DNA of 31,259 nt from a virus: IMG/VR virus record IMGVR_UViG_3300044846_004136, positions 1-31,259 of that record. The stretch is one strand, 5' to 3'. Below are positions 15,252 through 22,386 of the stretch, in pieces. Numbering within the stretch: the stretch's first letter is position 1; every line of letters begins with the position of its first letter. Below the pieces are notes generated by a model. It did not search any database. It saw only the letters and a program-made list of their open reading frames with translations, and had not been told where the DNA came from. Made by a program: the position numbers and the translations under genes.

Positions 15252-17342
15252 ATGCCCCTGCCTTCTGCCGTTAAGCTGTTTATTGACCCGCGCACAGGGG
15301 ATGCCTTTGGCAACTTTGCCGGGACTACCAGCCTGAGCAACCCGGTCTTCACGCTGGGTGACACTGCCACTGTGGAGCTTTACCTAGTGGAAAGCACAGG
15401 GCTTAGCACCTACCCCCGGCAAGAGATTGGATTTCCCACCAGCCCCGGCATCAGGGTTGCCATTGGCGCGATTGATGAAAGCCCCCTAGCTGGCACTTGG
15501 ACGCTGAGCTATGGCGGGGACACTACCACAGCCCTTGCCTTCAATGCTACCCCTGCCGTAGTGCAGGCTGCGCTTAACCTGCTTGCCAGCATCACTGCCG
15601 CAGGTGGGGTGACAGTCAGTAAGATTGGGGATAATTATAACATTGTCTTCAATACTGTGGGCGCGCGCACTGAGCTGACCACCAATGGTGCTGCGCTCAT
15701 TCCCCTTAGCGCTGCCACTGTAGCCAGCCTGCAGACCGGGGATGCCAATAAGCCTGCTATCTACCTTGTCCACCTGCAGCGCACTGTTGCCGGACTTGCT
15801 ACCAGCTTCAGCCCCACAGCTGCCAGCCAGATCACAGTAGAAAGCCTGACAGCTTGGGACGGCACTAAAGCCACTTACCGCGCCAGCATCAGCCCTGACC
15901 CTAAGGGCGGCAGCTTCAGCCTAGCCTTTGACGCGCAGACCGGGACTGATGTGAGCAGCGCTGCTATCAGCGTTGGAGCTTCCGCGCTGGATGTGCAAAA
16001 CGCTTTGACCATTGGCGCGCTGGCTGACGGCAAGGTTAGCGTGACACAGGTGGGCGCTTATGCCTATGACATTACTGTTAAGACTCAGCCTGCCACTGCC
16101 GGACTGACAGCTGACGCAGCTGGCTTGCTTTCCTTCACAGGCTATAAGGGTGAGCTTAACCTTAACACAGCTGAGGCAATCAGCCTGCTGGATGGTGCAG
16201 CTTCCGTAGAGACTTCCCTTGAAGTGGAGATTACCAGCGACAGTAAGACGCTGACTGTCCTGCAAATCCAATGCACCCTGCAAAATGCAGTGATTGATGC
16301 AGGCGCTGTGCAGCCCTTAGTGCTTGATAGCTACCTTAGCCAGACCACAGCAGACGGCAGGTATTTCAAGCTCAGCCAAAACCTAGCTGACGGCACTGCC
16401 GGGACTATGCGCACTAACCTTGGTGTGTATAGCACAAGTCAGGTGGACACAGCCCTTGCGCTCAAGGCTAACTTGTTTGAACCTGTCTTCAGTGGGAAAA
16501 TCCAGACCCCTACTATTAAGAACATCCTTAACGCTGATCTGGTAATTGACTCCTATAATGACACAGGCGCGGGGACTCACTACCTGCACAAGTTTACGCC
16601 CCTTGACGGCAAGCTGGTGCTGGCTACCAATGGTGGTGGTCTGACTTTTCCTGACGGCACTACGCAAAGCACAGCTGCCACAAGCCCCGATTTATCTCCA
16701 TATGCTTTGCTGTCTGGGGCAACCTTCACCGGAAAGATTAATGCAGCAGCACCCACAGCAGGGTCTGCTTCTTTCAACCTTGGCGTGGGGACTGCCCCCA
16801 CTACCTCTGTTGCGGGTGATGTTTGGATTGCTACTAACATTAACTTTAAGGACTCCCTTGGGACTCAAAAGACTGTTGCTAATACCAACACTTCAAACAC
16901 CTACACCGCACCGCAAATCATTCAGACAATTGCCGGGACTATTAACCCAGCGTTAAGGATTACGCAGCTCGGATCAGGGGCTGCGTTATTGGTGGAAGAC
17001 AGCACCACCCCAGATACATCAGCCCTTGTGGTTGATACTTCGGGTAATGTTGGTATTGGTGTGGCTGTCGGTTTTGTCACATCAAAAAAATTAAGTGTTT
17101 ACGGAGACAGTATTTTTTATGGGGACATTCTTTGCAATAACCTGACTGCTGGGGTAGGTGCAACTTTGAGCAATGTCACCCTTACAAGCCTTACTTTTAG
17201 CTCCAACAGTATCACTCTTAACCACATTGCATCCCAGAATAACCCCACCACATCTGGGACAGTCCATTATGCTGATTATCCAAAAGAAATCATTATCACT
17301 TTGAATTCAGTATCTTACGCAGTCCCTGCCCGCATCATCTAA
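15252..17342 (+). CDS. Tail fibre / receptor-binding protein
   Basis: This 696-aa protein is the last of the tail operon. Residues about 80-155 and 219-297 are two diverged copies of a beta repeat (G-T/S-W/F-T/S-L-x-Y/F...; VVQAALNLL / DVQNALTIG; then VTVS and a YxIxF/V strand). I associate this repeat with large surface proteins of Planctomycetes/Verrucomicrobia and their phages. From about 360 on are fibre-like segments (DGRYFKLSQNLADG, TSQVDTALALKAN, FPDGTTQSTA, DTSGNVGIGVAVG). The C-terminal 100 residues lie in DNA distinctly richer in A+T, suggesting a swapped receptor-binding tip. No chaperone gene follows immediately. Confidence 0.8.
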   Translation: MPLPSAVKLFIDPRTGDAFGNFAGTTSLSNPVFTLGDTATVELYLVESTGLSTYPRQEIGFPTSPGIRVAIGAIDESPLAGTWTLSYGGDTTTALAFNATPAVVQAALNLLASITAAGGVTVSKIGDNYNIVFNTVGARTELTTNGAALIPLSAATVASLQTGDANKPAIYLVHLQRTVAGLATSFSPTAASQITVESLTAWDGTKATYRASISPDPKGGSFSLAFDAQTGTDVSSAAISVGASALDVQNALTIGALADGKVSVTQVGAYAYDITVKTQPATAGLTADAAGLLSFTGYKGELNLNTAEAISLLDGAASVETSLEVEITSDSKTLTVLQIQCTLQNAVIDAGAVQPLVLDSYLSQTTADGRYFKLSQNLADGTAGTMRTNLGVYSTSQVDTALALKANLFEPVFSGKIQTPTIKNILNADLVIDSYNDTGAGTHYLHKFTPLDGKLVLATNGGGLTFPDGTTQSTAATSPDLSPYALLSGATFTGKINAAAPTAGSASFNLGVGTAPTTSVAGDVWIATNINFKDSLGTQKTVANTNTSNTYTAPQIIQTIAGTINPALRITQLGSGAALLVEDSTTPDTSALVVDTSGNVGIGVAVGFVTSKKLSVYGDSIFYGDILCNNLTAGVGATLSNVTLTSLTFSSNSITLNHIASQNNPTTSGTVHYADYPKEIIITLNSVSYAVPARII

Positions 17343-17351
17343 TCTTTCCCT

Positions 17352-17480
17352 ATGTGCTACCTTCTTACATTCCTTGCTGGCTTCCTCACAGGTCTGCTGG
17401 TGTTCGCTAACAACCCTGCCAAGCTTCAGGCGCTTACTGCCAAAGCTAAGGCGCTGGTCAGCAAGCTGCGCGGCAAGTGA
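17352..17480 (+). CDS. Small 42-aa membrane protein
   Basis: ATG 17352 follows ctttccct, the same pyrimidine-rich context seen at other starts. The product has one hydrophobic helix (LLTFLAGFLTGLLVFA, residues 4-19) and then a basic tail (KLQALTAKAKALVSKLRGK). It lies 9 bases after the fibre gene and 3 bases before the lipoprotein gene, at the start of the membrane/lysis block. A holin-like or lysis-modulating role is possible, but one TM helix and size are the only evidence. Confidence 0.55.
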   Translation: MCYLLTFLAGFLTGLLVFANNPAKLQALTAKAKALVSKLRGK

Positions 17481-17483
17481 TCT

Positions 17484-18329
17484 ATGCGCCTGCTTTGGCT
17501 GCTCATCACAGTAGCCTTGGCAGGCTGCGCTGGGTCTAAGAAGCCTGAAGCCCCAGCTCCCGCGCCTGTGCCTGTTGAAGACAGCACAGCTACCTTTGGC
17601 AATAAGCAGGACAAAGCTGACCAGCGTATTGCTGCCAGCATCCAAGGCGCGCGTGAAGCCAATGCTGATGGGAAGCCTGCTGCCGTAGAAGCTGAGCTTG
17701 CCGTAGCTGCCAGCTACTTACCAATGGTGCTGCCGGGTGACCTTGCCTTTGTGCGGCAGCGTATTCAGCTTAATGACCCCAAGGCATATACTGAAGCCAA
17801 AGCCTATGGTGCTAAGCTGAAGGCTGACCTAGATGACCTATGGGTTAAGCTGGAAGCCCAGCAGAAAAAGTCCGCAGCTGAGATCACTGAGCTGAAGCGC
17901 CAGCTGTCTGACCGGGACAAGGCTATTGAGCAGGCGCGGAAAGATAAGATTGCCCAGCAGCTCAGCACCTTGGGCGCTGGACTGATCGCGCTGGGTGTGG
18001 CGCTGCTAGCCTTTGGCAGCTGGGTGGGTGTCAGCAAGCTCAGTGCCGGGTTAGTCATCCTTGGGGGTATGCTTTGCAGCGCCCTGACTTGGGTAATGGA
18101 CAGCCCTGCTTTCAGCTGGCTCATCATAGGGGTCTGCGCGCTGGTCGGACTTGCCGCCCTGCAGGGGATGGTTGCTGGCAGCATCAAGCTCTGGCGCTAC
18201 TTGTTCCCAGCTGCAAAGGTGGAAGCCAGCCCCTTTAACATAGAAGACTGCCCAGACTATGACTGTGGGTGTGAAGACTGCAAAGCCAAGCAAACCGACA
18301 CCACCCCACCCACCACCCCTGAGCTATGA
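17484..18329 (+). CDS. Lipoprotein with C-terminal TM helices (u-spanin-like candidate)
   Basis: This 281-aa protein begins with a lipoprotein signal (MRLLWLLITVALAGC, lipobox L12-A13-G14-C15). A Pro/Ala spacer follows, then a helical, coiled-coil region (about 100-157). Three hydrophobic helices follow (about 160-180, 186-204, 211-232), then a positively charged segment and a Cys-rich tail with C256, C261, C263 and C266. An N-terminal lipid anchor plus periplasmic coil plus C-terminal TM anchor is the topology of unimolecular spanins (T1 gp11), which fuse inner and outer membranes in Gram-negative lysis. The known type has one TM, so three TMs and a CxC-x2-C-like tail are unusual. Its position before a holin candidate fits. 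Confidence 0.6.
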   Translation: MRLLWLLITVALAGCAGSKKPEAPAPAPVPVEDSTATFGNKQDKADQRIAASIQGAREANADGKPAAVEAELAVAASYLPMVLPGDLAFVRQRIQLNDPKAYTEAKAYGAKLKADLDDLWVKLEAQQKKSAAEITELKRQLSDRDKAIEQARKDKIAQQLSTLGAGLIALGVALLAFGSWVGVSKLSAGLVILGGMLCSALTWVMDSPAFSWLIIGVCALVGLAALQGMVAGSIKLWRYLFPAAKVEASPFNIEDCPDYDCGCEDCKAKQTDTTPPTTPEL

Positions 18330-18721
18330 GCGCTGCCGCACCCACAGGCTTTGAGTCAGTGACCGGGGATGAGTCCATTAAACAGGGCATCATAGCTGCC
18401 GCGCTGGGCGGGTCTGCCCTGATTGCCAGACAGCTAATGTCTGAGGAAAAGGCTAGCTGGGGATACCTGCTGCGATCAGCTGCCGCAGCTATGGTCACTG
18501 CCTACTTTGTGAACCAAGCTAGCAAGTCCTATGTAGAGCAGGAAAACCTGCGGGTCTGTATTTGTGGTGTGGCTGGTTTTGCCGCGCCTGAAATCCAGCA
18601 GTATGGTCTGCAATTCCTAAAGGCTAAGATGCAGGCTAAGGTGCAAGCTGCCCAAGCTGAGCTTAAACCTGTGAAGCCCCGGAAGCCCCAAGCTAAGAAG
18701 GGAAAGAAAAATGCCAAGTAA
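18326..18721 (+). CDS. Holin candidate (LydA-like)
   Basis: This 131-aa protein starts in an ATGA overlap with the lipoprotein gene. It has three hydrophobic stretches (about 20-36 GIIAAALGGSALIARQL, 46-64 GYLLRSAAAAMVTAYFV, 75-90 RVCICGVAGFAAPEI). The third, with a GFAAPE segment, resembles LydA-type holins. The C-terminus is highly basic (KPVKPRKPQAKKGKKNAK), as is common for holins facing the cytoplasm. It would form membrane lesions that trigger lysis. Three TM helices correspond to a class I topology with N-out, C-in. Confidence 0.65.
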   Translation: MSAAAPTGFESVTGDESIKQGIIAAALGGSALIARQLMSEEKASWGYLLRSAAAAMVTAYFVNQASKSYVEQENLRVCICGVAGFAAPEIQQYGLQFLKAKMQAKVQAAQAELKPVKPRKPQAKKGKKNAK

Positions 18722-19049
18722 TCCTGACAGCTCACGCTTCAACCCGCATAACCTGCTTATTGCTGTGATAGGCTGCGTGATGATCTCAGGACTGTGCGCG
18801 GTCACCCTTTACCTGACGGCAGACTTTATCCTTACCAGCATCCACAAGGCTGACTTTATGGTGCTGCTCATCACGCCTGACCAGCCCGGTGGGTTTGCTT
18901 CTGATGATAAGCGCCTGCAGGAAAACCTAAGCAGCGCCACCCAAGCCTTGATAACCTGCCGGGACATAAGCCTAGCCCTAGCCTTTGGCTGTGTGCTGAT
19001 TGGGGGCGCGCTTGCTTACCGGGCGCTTAAGCCTGCAGCCAATGGCTAA
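18711..19049 (+). CDS. Two-TM membrane protein in lysis block
   Basis: This 112-aa protein overlaps the holin candidate by 11 bases. It has two strongly hydrophobic helices (about 14-39 and 86-106) joined by a charged extracytoplasmic loop containing DQPGGFASDDKRLQENL. Both termini are predicted inside. That topology fits a class II holin or a holin-regulating antiholin, but no family motif is visible. The next gene starts inside its 3' end. Confidence 0.5.
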   Translation: MPSNPDSSRFNPHNLLIAVIGCVMISGLCAVTLYLTADFILTSIHKADFMVLLITPDQPGGFASDDKRLQENLSSATQALITCRDISLALAFGCVLIGGALAYRALKPAANG

Positions 19050-19311
19050 GATAAAGAAAAGACTGAAGATAGTGGAAGCTGACCTGACGGCAGAAGACTG
19101 CTGGGGTAAGGTTAAGCGTAAGGGCGGCAACAGGTATGAAATCCGTATTGACCCTGACCACAGGACTGAGCGCAGCAGGCTTAACAGCCTTGTCCACGAA
19201 AGCCTGCACTGCGGGGATTGGGACTGCCCTGAGAAGAAAGTGCGCCACCTGACCGCAGTGGTGGTGGAAGCCCTATGGCGGCAGGGGTATAGGCGCGTAA
19301 GGCTGCGTTAA
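19042..19311 (+). CDS. Small HExxH metallopeptidase-like protein
   Basis: This 89-aa basic protein contains H52-E-S-L-H56 followed by CGDWDC (C57, D59, D61, C62). This is the zincin zinc-binding and catalytic motif plus nearby acidic candidates for the third ligand. The HExxH motif falls in a predicted helix (RLNSLVHESLHCGDW), preceded by beta strands (YEIRIDP), like minimal zincins. I chose ATG 19042 (MAKIKKRLK) over an in-frame upstream ATG at 19000, which would overlap the preceding gene by 50 bases. There is no signal peptide. It may act in lysis, or in modification of host or virion proteins. The length is very short for a full peptidase. Confidence 0.6.
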   Translation: MAKIKKRLKIVEADLTAEDCWGKVKRKGGNRYEIRIDPDHRTERSRLNSLVHESLHCGDWDCPEKKVRHLTAVVVEALWRQGYRRVRLR

Positions 19312-19335
19312 TAAAAGGCTTTGCTATTAACGCAG
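19303..19335 (+). other. 11-bp perfect hairpin at the late/early boundary
   Basis: CTGCGTTAATA (19303-19313) and TATTAACGCAG (19325-19335) are perfectly complementary around an 11-base loop, aaaggctttgc. The left arm contains the stop of the preceding gene. The right arm runs directly into the first GTTTACAAA element. There are only three T residues after it, so termination is possible but weak. An operator or origin hairpin is equally plausible. Confidence 0.6.
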
Positions 19336-19395
19336 TTTACAAATGGCTTTAAAAGGTAGGCTGTTTGTAAACTTTTCTGCGTATAAGTTTACAAA
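19335..19395. promoter_or_regulatory. Three GTTTACAAA elements (operator/iteron-like)
   Basis: GTTTACAAA occurs at 19335-19343 (+), 19364-19372 (- strand, within the near-palindrome GTTTGTAAAC at 19363-19372) and 19387-19395 (+). Two of the copies are each followed closely by ggtaggctg. They sit in a locally A+T-rich stretch between the lysis block and the early replication block. The first covers the A of the ATG at 19343. A repressor/activator operator or a small replication origin would look like this. TATAAG at 19382 could be a -10 element. Confidence 0.55.
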
Positions 19396-19630
19396 GGGTA
19401 GGCTGGACAGCCCCAGCTGCCGGGATTGGCTAGGAAGCCCTATGCCCCCTAGACCTAGGCAGACAGCCAAGCTGCCCCCTAAACCCCCCGCCAAGGGCAA
19501 GCTAGGGGGGTCTAAGACCCTAAGGGCTAGGCAGGCTAAGCTGGCTTGGCTGAAGGCTAGGAAGGTTGAGCGCGCCCGGTGGAAGCTTGAGCGCTGGGGC
19601 AGTCCCAAAGGACTTAGGCAAAGGGCTTGA
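19343..19630 (+). CDS. Small basic Pro-rich protein, unknown
   Basis: This 95-aa protein is highly basic and Pro-rich, with PMPPRPRQTAKLPPKPPAKGKLGG in the middle and Arg/Lys/Trp-rich helices at the C-terminus (KLAWLKARKVERARWKLERW). It would be the first product of the early block. Its start and first 18 codons cover the GTTTACAAA repeats, so repressor binding would directly affect it. Codons (AGG, CTA, GCT) match the rest of the phage, which supports it being real. A nucleic-acid-binding or host-takeover role is conceivable, but nothing identifies one. Confidence 0.45.
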   Translation: MALKGRLFVNFSAYKFTKGRLDSPSCRDWLGSPMPPRPRQTAKLPPKPPAKGKLGGSKTLRARQAKLAWLKARKVERARWKLERWGSPKGLRQRA

Positions 19631-19663
19631 CGGCAGGCAGATCAGGGGCAGGCTAGGTGACCT

Positions 19664-20002
19664 ATGACCAACCCGATTATGACCACCCCCACCCCGGCGC
19701 AGCTCCAGAAGCAAACCTTTAACCTACGCAACCAAGGCTATTGGATGCGCCTTGGCGCTGACTCCTTAGCTGCTTACGCTAGCTGCGCTACCAATCCTGA
19801 AAAGAAGCGTAAGGAATATGCGCGTGAAGCCCGCAAGGATTACAAGCAGGCTGCGCGCTTTTACTCTCAGGCTGCTGCCAGCTGTGAAGCTTGGCTTGAA
19901 GCTGATAACGGCAAAGGCGTTCGCTGGTTTTATCACGCCTTCCCCGCTATCCTTAAGCGCTGCGCTGATCGCTGCGCTGCTGCCGCCAAGCTCATCAAGT
20001 AA
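19664..20002 (+). CDS. Unknown early protein, 112 aa
   Basis: The start follows GTGACCTATG. The protein is helical, rich in Ala/Lys/Tyr/Arg, and contains a repeated aromatic/basic pattern (YWMRLGADSLAAYASC, KEYAREARKDYKQAARFYSQAAASCEAWLE) like a tetratricopeptide-style helical pair. Four cysteines occur (ASC, ASC, RC, RC). Another MTTPTPAQLQ start lies six codons downstream and is an alternative. I recognise no family. Its position suggests an early host-interaction or replication accessory gene. Confidence 0.55.
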   Translation: MTNPIMTTPTPAQLQKQTFNLRNQGYWMRLGADSLAAYASCATNPEKKRKEYAREARKDYKQAARFYSQAAASCEAWLEADNGKGVRWFYHAFPAILKRCADRCAAAAKLIK

Positions 20003-20021
20003 TCCCTTAAGCACTACCACT

Positions 20022-20606
20022 ATGAACCCTGAGGAAGTCACCGGGATTTGCAGCTGCTGCGGTCAGGCGCTGAAGTATTCACACCTTTACGCAGGCAAGG
20101 TCTGGGGCGGTCAGTGCCTAGCTACCCACCTTGGCTGCAGCGTAGATGCCCTGCGCTTCAAGGGTAAGGAGCTGGACAGTGAGCGTATGGCTGCTGAGCA
20201 GCGCACCTACCAGCAGCGCCGGGAAGCCCACCTTGAGCAGCAGCGTATCATCAAGGAAGTTGCTGAGCCTAGGCTTGCCGCGCTTGCTGCCTGCCCCTTG
20301 GTGATCGCGCTGGTGCAGTCCTTCAACCCCAAGCACTGCTTTGGCTACCCCCAAAGCGCTGCCACCTTCCGGGCTGACATTCTCTGGAAGCTGTTTGAAA
20401 GGGGCAGCTTGTCTGAGAAGCAGGTTGCTGCCGTAGCCAAGTCCCTGCGCTACACCCTGACTGAAGCTGACGCTATCCTGACTGAGCGCGTGAAGACTGA
20501 TGGGGCTGACAGCTCTATGGCTGTGCAGCAGCTGATCATCAAACATAACCCGGCAGCTGGTCGCTACTTCTGGAATGACCTGCACCCTTCCTTCTACACC
20601 CGCTAA
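20022..20606 (+). CDS. Zinc-knuckle protein of unknown function, 194 aa
   Basis: Residues 10-39 carry C10-x-C12-C13 ... C32-x3-H36-x2-C39, a probable zinc-binding unit. Next come a charged coiled helix (ERMAAEQRTYQQRREAHLEQQRII, about 60-85) and a C-terminal domain with FERGSLSEKQVAAVAKSL. That last element, S-L-S-E-K-Q, recurs in many phage proteins next to replication modules. I chose ATG 20022 (context accactATG) because the upstream extension lies only inside the previous gene. The zinc knuckle suggests nucleic-acid binding. Confidence 0.6.
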   Translation: MNPEEVTGICSCCGQALKYSHLYAGKVWGGQCLATHLGCSVDALRFKGKELDSERMAAEQRTYQQRREAHLEQQRIIKEVAEPRLAALAACPLVIALVQSFNPKHCFGYPQSAATFRADILWKLFERGSLSEKQVAAVAKSLRYTLTEADAILTERVKTDGADSSMAVQQLIIKHNPAAGRYFWNDLHPSFYTR

Positions 20607-20615
20607 TCTTAACCT

Positions 20616-20993
20616 ATGACCACCCGCCCTATGAAGCCCACTGCCCCTACTGACCGCACTGACCTGAAGACTTGGACACCCGCCCAGCTGGAATACGCTG
20701 CGCCTTTCTGGGTGCAGAAGCTGGAAGCCCGGAAGCTTGAAGACCTTGCGCTGGTTGCCTACTGCCAGCCTAACACCCAGCCTTGGCTTGACGCGCTTGC
20801 GATCCAGAAGCGCACCCTTGAGCAGCTGGACTATTGGAAGCTGATTGCTGCCGGACTGCGCACCTTCCGGGTGCTGCCCCCTTCCCTGCGCACCTTCAAG
20901 CGCAGCGGCAGCTGCCTGACCCATAGAGGCACTGCCCCCCGCAGACCCAGCAAGGTAGGCAGCTGGGACAAGGCTGCTGGTATCTGGAGCTAA
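20616..20993 (+). CDS. Unknown early protein, 125 aa
   Basis: The context is TTAACCTATG, 9 bases after the preceding stop. The N-terminal half has a Trp/Pro-rich segment (TDLKTWTPAQLEYAAPFWVQKLEARKLEDLALVAY) and a central helix (IQKRTLEQLDYWKLIAAGL). The C-terminal 40 residues are basic and Pro-rich (SLRTFKRSGSCLTHRGTAPRRPSKVGSW). No motif is recognised. A second start MKPTAP six codons in is possible. Confidence 0.5.
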   Translation: MTTRPMKPTAPTDRTDLKTWTPAQLEYAAPFWVQKLEARKLEDLALVAYCQPNTQPWLDALAIQKRTLEQLDYWKLIAAGLRTFRVLPPSLRTFKRSGSCLTHRGTAPRRPSKVGSWDKAAGIWS

Positions 20994-21014
20994 CCCATTA
21001 CCTACACCCGCCCT

Positions 21015-21173
21015 ATGAAAACACACAAGTCACACACCACCCAGCCTGCTAAGACCACCCTAGCTGAAGCCCAAGCTAACTACTTCAAGGGGATGGGGCT
21101 GCTAGCCCTAGGTTTCACCCTGATCCTGCTGCTTGCCCTTGCCTGCAACAGCCTGACCACCCGCAAGCGCTGA
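21015..21173 (+). CDS. Small 52-aa single-TM protein
   Basis: ATG 21015 follows cccgcccT, matching the phage's start context, and the stop at 21171-21173 is 4 bases before the DNA ligase start. The N-terminus is basic and polar (MKTHKSHTTQPAKTT). One hydrophobic helix spans about 26-43 (GMGLLALGFTLILLLALA), and it ends NSLTTRKR. The orientation is probably N-in. It has no recognisable motif. Confidence 0.5.
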   Translation: MKTHKSHTTQPAKTTLAEAQANYFKGMGLLALGFTLILLLALACNSLTTRKR

Positions 21174-21177
21174 ACCT

Positions 21178-22053
21178 ATGACCGCCCCTAAAGCTATGCT
21201 TGCCGCGCAGCTCAGCTGCCTGAGCAACCTGCCTGACCGGGTTTGGGCTATTGAGCCTAAGCTTGATGGTATCAGGGTGATTATCACTGCTGACCCTGAC
21301 GCGCAGCTGGTGACCTACCACACCCGGAACGGCAACCCCCTGACCAGCCTTGAAGCCCTGACCCCTGACATACTCAAGCTGGCTGTGGCAATCGGGTCTA
21401 AGGTGGTAATGGATGGGGAAGCTACAGCAGGCACTGACTTCTTTAGTGGGGTGGGCAAGCTGCGCCAGAAGTATGAGGCAGCTGAGCTAGCCTGTATTAC
21501 ATTGTTTGACCTGATTGCAGTAGATGGGTGGGGTGACAGTGAGGGAGTCCCCTATTGCCTGCGCAGGGACTGCCTTGAGACTATGTTTGAAAACGCTGGG
21601 ATGAAGGGCAGCGCTCAGGACAGTGTGCGTATGACCCCGGTGATTGATACCCTGACCACTTCAGACCTGCAGCTGCAGGCAGACACCCTGCTGGAAGACG
21701 CGCTAGCCCTAGGCTTTGAAGGGCTGATGCTCAAGGATGTAGATGCTACCTATACACAGGGCAAACGCACCCGCGCTTGGATCAAGGTGAAGCCTAGCCA
21801 GACCTATGACTGCAGGGTGGTGGGCTTCATCCCCGGCACAGGCAGACTTGACGGCACACTTGGCAGCTTGCTGGTGACCTATAACGGCAAGCCTGTGCGG
21901 GTTGGCTCAGGTATGTCAGACCAGCTGCGGCAGGAAATCTATGACAGCCAAGCTAAATACATTGGCGCGCTGGCTGAAGTCAGCTGCCTGAGCCTGACCC
22001 CTGCCGGGTCACTGCGTCACCCCAGCTTGGTCTGCATACGCTGGGATAAATAA
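21178..22053 (+). CDS. ATP-dependent DNA ligase
   Basis: This 291-aa protein contains the nucleotidyltransferase motifs in order: motif I K28-L-D-G (with R33 behind), DGE (79-81), motif III LFDLIAVD (109-116), motif IV EGLMLK (181-186) and motif V WIKVKP (201-206). An OB-fold part follows (VVGFIPGTGRLDGTLGSLLV). K28 is the predicted AMP-accepting lysine. The length is that of the minimal phage/PBCV1-type ligases. It would seal nicks during replication and recombination together with the nearby RuvC-like, Erf and exonuclease genes. The start is ACCTATG, 4 bases after the small TM gene. Confidence 0.95.
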   Translation: MTAPKAMLAAQLSCLSNLPDRVWAIEPKLDGIRVIITADPDAQLVTYHTRNGNPLTSLEALTPDILKLAVAIGSKVVMDGEATAGTDFFSGVGKLRQKYEAAELACITLFDLIAVDGWGDSEGVPYCLRRDCLETMFENAGMKGSAQDSVRMTPVIDTLTTSDLQLQADTLLEDALALGFEGLMLKDVDATYTQGKRTRAWIKVKPSQTYDCRVVGFIPGTGRLDGTLGSLLVTYNGKPVRVGSGMSDQLRQEIYDSQAKYIGALAEVSCLSLTPAGSLRHPSLVCIRWDK

Positions 22054-22062
22054 GGCTAGCCT

Positions 22063-22386
22063 ATGCCAACCCCTGACCTATTCACAAACTACCCACAAGC
22101 TATGTCTAAAGACCAAGTAAATTGGCAGGTTCACTGTCTCATTCAGGAGCTATACTTTTTAAATGATAGGCTGATTGATGGTGACCACACTGAGCGCAGC
22201 GCGCTCAAGGTTGCTAAGGGCTGGGCTGCTGATCTGAAGGAAAGGCTGAGCCTTACGGAAGGGGTCACCCAAGCTTGGACTGATGTGCATATTGCTTATG
22301 GGGGCTTTATCTGCCTCAGCTGGAATGTCACCTTTTACAATGGGGAAACGATTAAGGGGGCGCTAACTCCTGTGCGCAAAAAATGA
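22063..22386 (+). CDS. Unknown early protein, 107 aa
   Basis: It lies between the ligase (9 bases upstream) and the transglycosylase (4-base ATGA overlap). The N-terminus is helical and acidic (QVNWQVHCLIQELYFLNDRLI, ERSALKVAKGWAADLKERL). The C-terminal half looks like three or four beta strands (AWTDVHIAYGGFICLSWNVTFYNGETIKGALTPV). No TM helix and no known motif. Overlap with the lytic gene suggests translational coupling only. Confidence 0.5.
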   Translation: MPTPDLFTNYPQAMSKDQVNWQVHCLIQELYFLNDRLIDGDHTERSALKVAKGWAADLKERLSLTEGVTQAWTDVHIAYGGFICLSWNVTFYNGETIKGALTPVRKK

